This document shows positions 42,566 to 49,088 of a DNA stretch of 51,310 nt, one piece after another. Source of the DNA: Rhodospirillaceae bacterium. GTDB lineage: Bacteria; Pseudomonadota; Alphaproteobacteria; UBA6615. A program made the translations under genes and the position numbers. How positions within the stretch are numbered: position 1 is the first letter of the stretch; each line of letters opens with the position of its first letter. The DNA lies in assembly GCA_018667335.1 (NCBI GenBank), contig JABIVD010000030.1:1-51310 (forward strand). Direction: 5' to 3'. The notes beneath the pieces are model-generated. The model did no database searches and was not told the origin of the DNA. It saw only the letters and a list, made by a program, of their open reading frames with translations.

Positions 42566-43175
42566 ATCGATCCTCGGCGTCATCCTCGCTGGCGGGCTGG
42601 CGCGGCGTCTTGGCGGCGGCGACAAGGCGCTGCACGAGGTCGCGGGCCGACCCCTGCTGGCTCACGCGATCGAGCGGCTCAAACCCCAGGTCTCGCGAAT
42701 CGTCCTCAACGCCAACGGGGACCCGGCGCGGTTCGAGCCGTTCGGCCTGCCGGTGGTTCCCGATACCGTTGAGGGCTTCGCCGGGCCCCTCGCAGGCGTG
42801 CTCGCAGGGCTGGACTGGGCGGCTGAGAATGCCCCCGAATGCGAATGGGTGGTGACCGTCGCGACCGACGCGCCGTTCTTTCCCGACGACCTCGTCGCGC
42901 GCCTCGCCGCGGCGGTCGAATCCGAGAATGCCGACCTGGCATGCGCGGAAACCGGCGGACGGACCCACCCGGTCTTCGGTCTCTGGCCGATCCGTTTGCG
43001 CGCGGATCTGCGCCAAGCGCTGGTCGAGGAGGACATCCGCAAGGTCGATCTCTGGACCGCGCGGCATTCTCTGGCCGTGGTTCCGTTTCCCGCTCCGGTG
43101 GTCGATCCGTTCTTCAACATCAACCATCCCGAAGACGTCGTGGCGGCAGAGGAAATTTTCACAAACCTGAAATAG
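42546..43175 (+). CDS. mobA: Molybdenum cofactor guanylyltransferase
   Basis: 209 residues. The nucleotide-binding motif GVILAGGLARRLGGGDKALH (near residues 11-30) is the MobA signature. VPDTVEGFAGPLAGVLAGLD and VTVATDAPFFPDDLVARLA follow. MobA attaches GMP to molybdopterin to form MGD, required by the FDH encoded next. GTG at 42546 or 42552 are candidate starts; AGAAGG lies upstream of 42546. Probably cotranscribed with fdhD and the small membrane gene. Confidence 0.93.
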   Translation: MLVAPTRSILGVILAGGLARRLGGGDKALHEVAGRPLLAHAIERLKPQVSRIVLNANGDPARFEPFGLPVVPDTVEGFAGPLAGVLAGLDWAAENAPECEWVVTVATDAPFFPDDLVARLAAAVESENADLACAETGGRTHPVFGLWPIRLRADLRQALVEEDIRKVDLWTARHSLAVVPFPAPVVDPFFNINHPEDVVAAEEIFTNLK

Positions 43176-43242
43176 GGTGAGTGGCCGAGACGTGAATTGA
43201 CTCTTGTCTCCGGACTCACTTAAATCGCCTCCGCAGAATAAA

Positions 43243-43457
43243 GCACCCCGGCAAAGCCGAGGTGTCGCGCACCAGCCGGATCAAAAATCGGCGGTGTGCA
43301 AGACGGCCCGAGGGAGGGGAGGAGAGAGAGCAACGACGGAAGAGCGCCTGGCGCTTGACCAGCGGGAATAGGAAACAAAAAAGACCTGCCCGTGGAAAAT
43401 GCTCTTGTTTAGATTTGAGGGGTCCGGTGCGTAAAGCGCCGGGCCTTTTTCTTTTTT
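43243..43457 (+). ncRNA. Candidate terminated intergenic transcript (unassigned ncRNA)
   Basis: The 403-base gene-free region after mobA (43176-43578) holds no convincing ORF. It has a hairpin near 43243-43264 (CCCCGGCAAAGCCGAGG-type), a purine-rich tract around 43315-43340, and a strong intrinsic terminator at 43421-43457. This layout fits an unassigned sRNA or a long mobA 3' end. I could not match it to 6S, SRP, tmRNA or RNase P RNA from memory. The rest of the stretch contains the palindromic repeat at 43483-43568. Confidence 0.3.
43421..43457 (+). terminator. Strong rho-independent terminator
   Basis: GGTCCGGTGC at 43421-43430 pairs with GCGCCGGGCC at 43436-43445 across a GTAAA loop: ten pairs, two of them G-T. 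TTTTTCTTTTTT follows at 43446-43457. It is the stop signal for a plus-strand transcript covering the intergenic region downstream of mobA. Confidence 0.85.
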
Positions 43458-43482
43458 CGCCAGATCATCACAGACAGAAATA

Positions 43483-43568
43483 CCGTCATGCTCGTACTTG
43501 ATGCGGGCATCTTTGTGGAATGCGTTCGACATCGAGATGTGATACGCGGATCAAGTCCGCGCATGACG
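43483..43568. repeat. Palindromic repeat element, copy A
   Basis: Starts CCGTCATGC (43483) and closes GCATGACG (ending 43568), so its ends are complementary. The right half, GCGGATCAAGTCCGCGCATG, is identical to the right half of copy B at 44207-44283; the left half is a degenerate form of copy B's. The two copies flank the cupin gene at 43579-44133. This resembles the extragenic palindromic families common in alphaproteobacteria. Confidence 0.65.
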
Positions 43569-43578
43569 CGTTGTCGGA

Positions 43579-44133
43579 CTACTCCGCCGCGACGTCTTTC
43601 AGATTGCCCGCGTCATCCACGACCAGCCCGGTCTCCCGGGCACGGTCGATCACGCTGGGATGCCAGGCGACCTTGCCGGCGTCCGGGCCGCCGACGATCG
43701 CCAGCATCAGCGCATCGTCCTCATCGGTGATGCAGCGGAAGCCCCGATACACGCCGACCGGCACGCTGACGACATCGAGGGGTTCGAGTGCTATGGCGCG
43801 TTCCTCGTCGCCCTCCAGCCAGACAACCTCCCAGGTGCCCTTCATGGGCACGAACACCTCTTCGGTCTGGTGGACATGGAAGGCCGGGCCCGAGCCGCTG
43901 CCGGGGGTTCGCTTGTTGTAGACGAGGGAGAATCCGAAGGCGCTGCCCAGTTTCGGGATGAGATCGGGATCGTCCTGATTCTCGGTCACGTTCATGCCGA
44001 TGACGTTGACGATCTCGCGCTCATGACCGGGCAGGCGCTGGTCGAGATAGGCGAGGTCCGACCCGTTGCAGTCGGCGTAGCGCACGACATGCTTCTTCTC
44101 CATGTTGGCGGCGGAAACTTTTGGCGTGTCCAT
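43579..44133 (-). CDS. Cupin domain-containing protein
   Basis: About 184 residues from ATG 44133 (GAGAGGA ribosome site upstream). The frame continues to 44202, but the extra 23 residues are low-complexity and are excluded. Core motif AFHVHQTEEVFVPMKGTWEV (His, His, Glu) and a following EPLDVVSVPVGVYRGFRCI strand. The C-terminal VGGPDAGKVAWHPSVIDRA may bind a carboxylate. It lies between two copies of a palindromic repeat and is not obviously part of the FDH system. Dioxygenase or isomerase activity is possible. Confidence 0.75.
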   Translation of the reverse strand: MDTPKVSAANMEKKHVVRYADCNGSDLAYLDQRLPGHEREIVNVIGMNVTENQDDPDLIPKLGSAFGFSLVYNKRTPGSGSGPAFHVHQTEEVFVPMKGTWEVVWLEGDEERAIALEPLDVVSVPVGVYRGFRCITDEDDALMLAIVGGPDAGKVAWHPSVIDRARETGLVVDDAGNLKDVAAE

Positions 44134-44206
44134 GCGAATTCCTCTCGTTGGCGTGCGGGAAAGTCTCGGGCGGCCCGTGGTGGAAGTCAATTCTTCCACC
44201 AACCCT

Positions 44207-44283
44207 CGTCATGCCCGGGCTCGACCCGGGCATCTCAACAAGGCGTCTAAAAGGAGATGCGCGGATCAAGTCCGCGCATGACG
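44207..44283. repeat. Palindromic repeat element, copy B
   Basis: The left arm at 44207-44236 is a self-complementary hairpin (CGTCATGCCCGGGC ... CCCGGGCATCTC). The right arm at 44254-44283 is another (GATGCGCGGATC ... CCGCGCATGACG). The outer ends CGTCATG and CATGACG are complementary to each other. It is a compound palindrome related to copy A (43483-43568). No terminator-type T tract. Confidence 0.7.
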
Positions 44284-44311
44284 CCGAAGTGAAGTGTGAC
44301 GGCGGGCTCGG

Positions 44312-47083
44312 CTATTCCGCGGCGTTCTTCGCTGCCGCTTCCACCTTCGCGGCGCAGAATTTGAACTCGGGGATTTTCCCGACCGGGTCCAGCTGCGGAT
44401 TGGTCAGCAGGTTGGCCGCGGCCTCCGCGAAGCAGAAGGGGATGAAGACCATGCCCTCGGGCACATCCCGGTCCGAGCGCGCCGCGATCTCGATGGTGCC
44501 GCGCCGCGTCGAGACCCGGATCGGGTCCCCCGGCCAGACATCGAGGCGTTTCATCTCGCGGGGATGGAGCGAGGCCACCGCCGCGGGCTCGAGTTGGTCG
44601 AGGATTGTCGCGCGCCGCGTGATCGCGCCGGTGTGCCAGTGCTCGAGCATGCGGCCGGTCGAGAGCACCATGGGATACGCCGTATCGGGCAGCTCGTCGG
44701 GCGGCAGCACCTCGGTCGGCACGAACTTGCCGCGGCCCGACGGGGTGGGGAAGCCCTCTGCGAACATGATTTCCGTGCCGGGCCCGTCCTCGTGGTCGCA
44801 CGGATAGGTCACCGCGTCCTCGCGCTCCAGCCGCTCCCAGCTGATGCCGTCGATCGAGTGCATGGCCTCGCGCAGCTCTGCATAGATATCGCTGGGGTGT
44901 TCGTAGTCCCAGTCGAGGCCGCTGCGCCGTGCGATTTCCTGGATGATCCACCAATCCTGCTTCGCCATACCCGGTGCCGCGAGGGCCGGGCGGCCGAGCT
45001 GGACCTGGCGGTTGGTGTTGGTGACCGTGCCGGATTTCTCGGGCCATGCCGAAGCCGGCAGGATCACATCGGCATGAAATGCGGTCTCGGTCAGGAAGAT
45101 TTCCTGCACCACCAGGTGATCGAGCGCCGCGAGGCCCTGGCGGGCGTGGTGCTGATCCGGGTCCGACATGGCGGGGTTCTCGCCCATCACATACATCGCG
45201 CGTATATCGCGTTCGCGCGCCGCGTCCATGATTTCGACGACGGTCAGGCCCGGATCAGGACTAAGATCCTCGACACCCCAGAGGCTCTCGAATTTCGCCT
45301 TTATCTCCGGGTCGGCCACGCTCTGATAGTCGGGGTAGACCATGGGAATCAGCCCCGCATCCGATGCGCCCTGAACATTGTTCTGGCCGCGCAACGGGTG
45401 CAGGCCCGTGCCGGGCCGTCCGACCTGGCCGGTCATCAGCGCCAGGGAAATCAGGCAGCGGGCATTGTCGGTGCCGTGCACATGCTGGGAGATGCCCATG
45501 CCCCAGAAGATCATCGCGCGCTCGGCGGTGGCGTAGGTGCGGGCGATGGTTTTGATGGTCTCGGCGTCGATGCCGCAGACCGGCGACATGGCCTCGGGCG
45601 TGAAATCGGTGAGGGACGCGCGCAGCGCGGCGTAGTCTTCGGTGTAGCCCGCGATGTACTGCTCGTCGGTCAGCTCTTCCGCGACGATCGTGTGCATGAT
45701 TGCGTTGAGCAGGGCGACGTCCGTCCCCGGCTTGAACTGCAGGAAATGATCGGCGTGGCGGGTCAGCGCGTAACCGCGGGGATCCATCAGGATCAGCTTC
45801 GCCCCGCGCTTGGCCGCGTCCTTGATGTAGGTGGCCGCCACGGGATGATTTTCCGTGGGTCTCGCGCCGATAACGATGATGCAGTCGGTGTCTTGCGCCG
45901 CCGTGAACGGCGCCGTCACGGCGCCGGAGCCGATGGTTTCCATCAGGGCCGCGACGGAGCTGGCATGGCACAGGCGCGTGCAGTGATCGACATTGTTGGT
46001 GTGGAATCCGGCGCGGATCAGTTTCTGGAAAAGATACGCCTCTTCGTTGGACCCCTTGGCCGAGCCGAACCCGGCGACGGCGTTCCCGCCATGCTCGTCG
46101 CGCGCCCGAGTGAGGCCGGTGGCGGCGGCCTCGAGGGCCTCGTCCCAGCTCGCCTCGCGGAAATGGGTCGACGGATCGCCAGGGTCCACCTGATCGTCCC
46201 AGCGCTTGCCGACGCCGTCTTTGCGGATCAGCGGCGTGGTCAACCGGTGGGGGTGATGGACATAGTCGAGGCCGAAGCGTCCCTTGACGCAAAGGCGTTG
46301 CTCGTTGGCCGGGCCGTCACGGCCGTCGACCTTCTGAATCTTGCCGTCCTTCAGGTGATAGGTGATCTGACAGCCGACCCCGCAGAAGGGGCAGACGCTG
46401 TCGACGGTCTCATCTGCCTTCTCGACGCCGACACCGGCCTCATCGACCATGCTCGCGGGCAGCAATGCACCCGTGGGGCAGGCCTGGACGCATTCACCGC
46501 AGGCCACGCAGGTGGATTGGCCCATGGGGTCGTCGAAATCGAATACGATCTTCGAGTCTGCGCCCCGTGTGGCCATGCCGATCACGTCGTTGGACTGCAC
46601 CTCGCGGCACGCCCGCACGCAAAGATTGCAGTGGATGCAGGCGTCGAGATTAACCGCCATTGCGGCATGGCTCGTATCGGCCTCGGGCGTGGCCTCGCGG
46701 GCGGGGAAGCGGCTGGACTCGACACTGACACGGTCGGCCCATTGCCAGAATTTGGAATCCCCGTCATGGGCCGTGGCGCGGTCCGGCTGATCGGCCACGA
46801 GCAGTTCGATCACCATCGAACGCGCCTTGCGCGCCCGCTCGGCCTCGGTGTCCACCACCATGCCTTCGGTTGGCGTGCGCAGGCAGGATGCAGCCAGCAC
46901 GCGTTCGCCCTCGATATGCACCATGCAGGCACGGCAATTGCCGTCGGGCCGGTAGCCCGGCTCGGGGGCATAACAGAGATGCGGGATCTCGGTGCCTTCG
47001 CGCGCCGCGACTTGCCATATAGTTTCGTCGGGCGCGGCTGTGACCTCGCGCCCGTCGAGGGTGAAACTGATCGTGTTGCTCAT
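44312..47083 (-). CDS. fdsA: NAD-dependent formate dehydrogenase, catalytic alpha subunit
   Basis: 923 residues. The N-terminal 2Fe-2S domain has C37, C50, C53 and C67. A two-cluster ferredoxin-type domain has C149, C152, C155, C159 and C192, C195, C198, C202. The metal-bis-MGD domain has the 4Fe-4S cluster C231, C234, C238, C265 with K267. The active-site Cys is C372 (RLCHASS), coded by TGC and not selenocysteine; H373 follows. The enzyme oxidises formate to CO2 and sends electrons to the FdsGB partner. The length is close to Methylorubrum FDH1 alpha. The Tup genes support tungsten, but the metal cannot be read from the protein. It is the last gene of the minus-strand stretch from FKBP. Confidence 0.92.
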   Translation of the reverse strand: MSNTISFTLDGREVTAAPDETIWQVAAREGTEIPHLCYAPEPGYRPDGNCRACMVHIEGERVLAASCLRTPTEGMVVDTEAERARKARSMVIELLVADQPDRATAHDGDSKFWQWADRVSVESSRFPAREATPEADTSHAAMAVNLDACIHCNLCVRACREVQSNDVIGMATRGADSKIVFDFDDPMGQSTCVACGECVQACPTGALLPASMVDEAGVGVEKADETVDSVCPFCGVGCQITYHLKDGKIQKVDGRDGPANEQRLCVKGRFGLDYVHHPHRLTTPLIRKDGVGKRWDDQVDPGDPSTHFREASWDEALEAAATGLTRARDEHGGNAVAGFGSAKGSNEEAYLFQKLIRAGFHTNNVDHCTRLCHASSVAALMETIGSGAVTAPFTAAQDTDCIIVIGARPTENHPVAATYIKDAAKRGAKLILMDPRGYALTRHADHFLQFKPGTDVALLNAIMHTIVAEELTDEQYIAGYTEDYAALRASLTDFTPEAMSPVCGIDAETIKTIARTYATAERAMIFWGMGISQHVHGTDNARCLISLALMTGQVGRPGTGLHPLRGQNNVQGASDAGLIPMVYPDYQSVADPEIKAKFESLWGVEDLSPDPGLTVVEIMDAARERDIRAMYVMGENPAMSDPDQHHARQGLAALDHLVVQEIFLTETAFHADVILPASAWPEKSGTVTNTNRQVQLGRPALAAPGMAKQDWWIIQEIARRSGLDWDYEHPSDIYAELREAMHSIDGISWERLEREDAVTYPCDHEDGPGTEIMFAEGFPTPSGRGKFVPTEVLPPDELPDTAYPMVLSTGRMLEHWHTGAITRRATILDQLEPAAVASLHPREMKRLDVWPGDPIRVSTRRGTIEIAARSDRDVPEGMVFIPFCFAEAAANLLTNPQLDPVGKIPEFKFCAAKVEAAAKNAAE

Positions 47084-47128
47084 ATCCCGTTTATATCACG
47101 GTCAAAACGCCACGCGGTCGTGATTGCG

Positions 47129-47575
47129 CTAGCGAATCTCGATCAGCTCGACGTCGAACATCAGCGTGGCGTTCGGCGGGATGACCCCACCGGCACCGCT
47201 CGCGCCGTAGCCCAATGCGGGTGGAATGATCAGCGTGCGCTTGCCGCCCGGGCGCATGCCCGCCACGCCTTCGTCCCAGCCACCGATCACGCGACCGGCG
47301 CCGAGGGGGAAGTCGAAGGTCTGGTTGCGGTCGACCGAGCTGTCGAATTTGTTGCCCTTCTCGCCGTCGGTGTAGAGCCATCCGGTGTAGTGGACGACGA
47401 CTTTGTCGCCGGCCTTGGCCGCTTCGCCGGCGCCAGGTGCGTTGTCGACATAACGCAGGCCGCTGGATGTGGTGATGGTGTCTTGAGCATTGGAATCGTT
47501 GGGCATGATGAAAACCATTGCCGCGGCGAGTAGTACCGCGGTCAGCAAGTGTTGGAGACGATATAGGTGTGCCAT
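47129..47575 (-). CDS. FKBP-type peptidyl-prolyl cis-trans isomerase, exported
   Basis: About 148 residues from ATG 47575, after an AGAGGT site. The hydrophobic signal HLLTAVLLAAAMVFIMP is followed by cleavage near SNAQ-DT. The FKBP fold follows: GDKVVVHYTGWLYTDG, FDFPLGAGRVIGGWDEGVAG, GYGASGAGGVIPPNATLMFD. It should assist periplasmic folding. It sits between the GNAT gene and fdsA on the same strand; a direct role in FDH is not implied because FDH is cytoplasmic. The frame upstream of 47575 is not part of the gene. Confidence 0.88.
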   Translation of the reverse strand: MAHLYRLQHLLTAVLLAAAMVFIMPNDSNAQDTITTSSGLRYVDNAPGAGEAAKAGDKVVVHYTGWLYTDGEKGNKFDSSVDRNQTFDFPLGAGRVIGGWDEGVAGMRPGGKRTLIIPPALGYGASGAGGVIPPNATLMFDVELIEIR

Positions 47576-47661
47576 GGGATACCTCTGGATTGTATAGTAC
47601 GAGACCGAACCAGCACTAGCCCGGCCCTGCACCTGATCGAAATAAATTGCGCTTGAATAGA

Positions 47662-48168
47662 TCACGCGTTGGCCTGGAGAATACCCCTTTGCACCGCGCT
47701 GGTCAGCGCCGGTCCTTCATAAAGTCCCATCGCGTTGGTTTGCCGCAGAAAACCGAACTTTGCGTAGAAATCTTCCTTGCCGAAGACCGACGTCAGGAAA
47801 ACCCGCTTGAAGGGGAGCTTTGCCAGCAGGCCTTCCATCAGCAGCCGGCCGACGCCGCATTTCTGATGCTCCGTCGCGACCACCACATCGAAGACCGTCG
47901 CGTAATAGACCCTGTCGGACATGGCGCGCGCCGCGGCGCCGAGTTCGTCGCCCTTGTGAACGAAGACCGATGCATAGCTGCCGTGGAACGCGCGCGCGAT
48001 ATCGAACGCCTTGCGTTCAAACAGGTTCGCCGCGGCCATGATGTTGGCCAGCGCCCACCAGTCGATGGTCGAGAGTTCGTCGCTGAGTTCGTATTTGGTC
48101 TGCGTGGTTCGGTCCCCGCTTGCTTGGGTTGTTTGCCGGGTCCATGCACAAAAAAAACCGCCGTGCAT
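47662..48168 (-). CDS. GNAT family N-acetyltransferase
   Basis: Up to 168 residues from the ATG at 48168. The acetyl-CoA motif is VATEHQKCGVGRLLMEGLLA (about residues 99-118), followed by FLTSVFGKEDFYAKFGFLRQ, typical of the FYxKxGF ending of GNAT. The start lies inside the terminator hairpin at 48150-48180, and no good alternative start follows until within the fold. So the start is uncertain. A leader-like ORF (48209-48283) and its terminator precede it, suggesting attenuation. The substrate is unknown; polyamine or amine acetylation is a guess. Confidence 0.68.
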   Translation of the reverse strand: MHGGFFCAWTRQTTQASGDRTTQTKYELSDELSTIDWWALANIMAAANLFERKAFDIARAFHGSYASVFVHKGDELGAAARAMSDRVYYATVFDVVVATEHQKCGVGRLLMEGLLAKLPFKRVFLTSVFGKEDFYAKFGFLRQTNAMGLYEGPALTSAVQRGILQANA

Positions 48169-48180
48169 TTTGCCGGCGGT
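48150..48180 (-). terminator. Intrinsic terminator in the GNAT leader
   Basis: On the minus strand ACCGCCG (complement of CGGCGGT at 48174-48180) pairs with CGGCGGT (complement of ACCGCCG at 48157-48163) across a 10-base loop, with two extra G-C pairs. Eight T residues follow (48157-48150). It lies between the leader ORF and the body of the GNAT gene, and overlaps the only ATG start seen for GNAT. This layout fits a conditional terminator. Confidence 0.75.
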
Positions 48181-48208
48181 CCGTTGATCTATTGTGATGT
48201 GATGGGTG

Positions 48209-48283
48209 CTAAACCATCGTCCTAACAAAACCGGAACCGCCCTCGCTCGCGCGTCGCGCGGCAGGTTTCCACATGTGATTCAT
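48209..48283 (-). CDS. Candidate leader peptide upstream of GNAT
   Basis: A 24-codon ORF beginning MNHMWKPAARRASEGG and ending FVRTMV, 29 bases before the terminator hairpin. A promoter-like pair, TTGACG (48340-48335) and TAACAG (48317-48312) with 17 bases between, lies upstream. It has one Trp and several Arg and Met codons but no strong repeat of one amino acid. The ribosome site is weak. The position ahead of a terminator suggests a sensing uORF like those known before amino-acid or polyamine genes, though I cannot confirm the family. Confidence 0.35.
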   Translation of the reverse strand: MNHMWKPAARRASEGGSGFVRTMV

Positions 48284-48311
48284 GGTGGCGGTTCGGTTGA
48301 TGCTAGCGCGG

Positions 48312-48340
48312 CTGTTAGGCGGGTTGCTGCGTCGCGTCAA
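48312..48340 (-). promoter_or_regulatory. Sigma70-like promoter for the GNAT leader
   Basis: TTGACG as the -35 (complement of 48335-48340) and TAACAG as the -10 (complement of 48312-48317) are separated by 17 bases. The predicted start of transcription is near 48304, about 21 bases before the leader ORF. Hexamers match sigma70 moderately. No other minus-strand gene starts here. Confidence 0.4.
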
Positions 48341-48407
48341 GCGTGAACCGTTGACGCGGCGTTGCCGTGGCATGATCATGGCCACAATTCAAAAAGGAAG
48401 ACGCGCC

Positions 48408-49088
48408 ATGCCACCGAATGAAGTGGGTGAATATCTGCCCGGAGACCCGCGATACGGGCTGAATGCCGAAGAGCTGGGTCGCTACTAAAGCCAAAAACCG
48501 GCGCAATGGGTGATATTCGCCTGGGACAAGGATGATCAGGCCGACACCCGGGCCACCAATATCGAGGCGCAAAGAGAATACGCCAGGACACTTGGTGAGC
48601 GGCTGATCGGCTATGGTCATATCGTTTCGGACGATGGCACCGAAACCCTGGCGACGACCTGGTTCGTCCAGCTCGATGACCGGGCCGCCGCCGAAGCCTT
48701 CGCCGCCGCCGATCCCTTGAGCGCGGCCGGGGTCTTCGACCGCATCGATATCCGGCGCTGGTCGAACAGTTTTTTGAAGCGCGCGGCGGAGTATCAGCGC
48801 AAGGGCCTGCAGCAGTATTTCTGTACCGGTTCCAAGATCTCGGATGCCGGTGATTTTATTGCCAAGCATCTGCACGCGCATGAGAGCTATTTCGAGACAT
48901 ATGAAGACAGCTTTGTCTTCCGCGGCCCGCTGCGTTCGGAAGACGGGCTCTTGAATGTGGGCACGGCGCTGATGCTTGAGTTGCCGGGCCGGGCCGCAGC
49001 GGAAGATTTCTGGAACAACGAGCCGTTCGCCGCGAACGGCGGCTATCAGGACGATTCTCGCATCTACCGGTGGGTTTTCGGCGACTAG
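48408..49088 (+). pseudogene. YciI-like double-domain protein interrupted by an in-frame TAA
   Basis: The ATG at 48408 has an excellent ribosome site (AAGGAAG, 7 bases before). It opens a 26-codon frame ending at TAA 48486-48488. The same frame continues without a break from 48489 to 49088, encoding two YciI-like ferredoxin-fold halves (QWVIFAWDKDDQADTR and following; QQYFCTGSKISDAGDF and following). A GTG at 48510 could restart translation but has no ribosome site and would drop the start of the first strand. So it is a nonsense-broken gene, a read-through gene or a sequence error. The end overlaps fdsB by 4 bases. Confidence 0.7.

Noticed and set aside
43281-43532. 83-codon minus-strand ORF in the gap after mobA
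   Set aside because: It spans a strong plus-strand terminator and a palindromic repeat and has no motif or ribosome site.
44312-47083. Selenocysteine at the FDH active site
   Set aside because: The codon at residue 372 is TGC, an ordinary Cys, and no in-frame TGA is present.
44564-47533. 989-codon ORF on the plus strand
   Set aside because: It is antisense to fdsA, whose cysteine clusters, length and metal motifs are clear, and it runs on into FKBP. Long shadow frames are expected in GC-rich coding DNA, and its sequence shows no domain.
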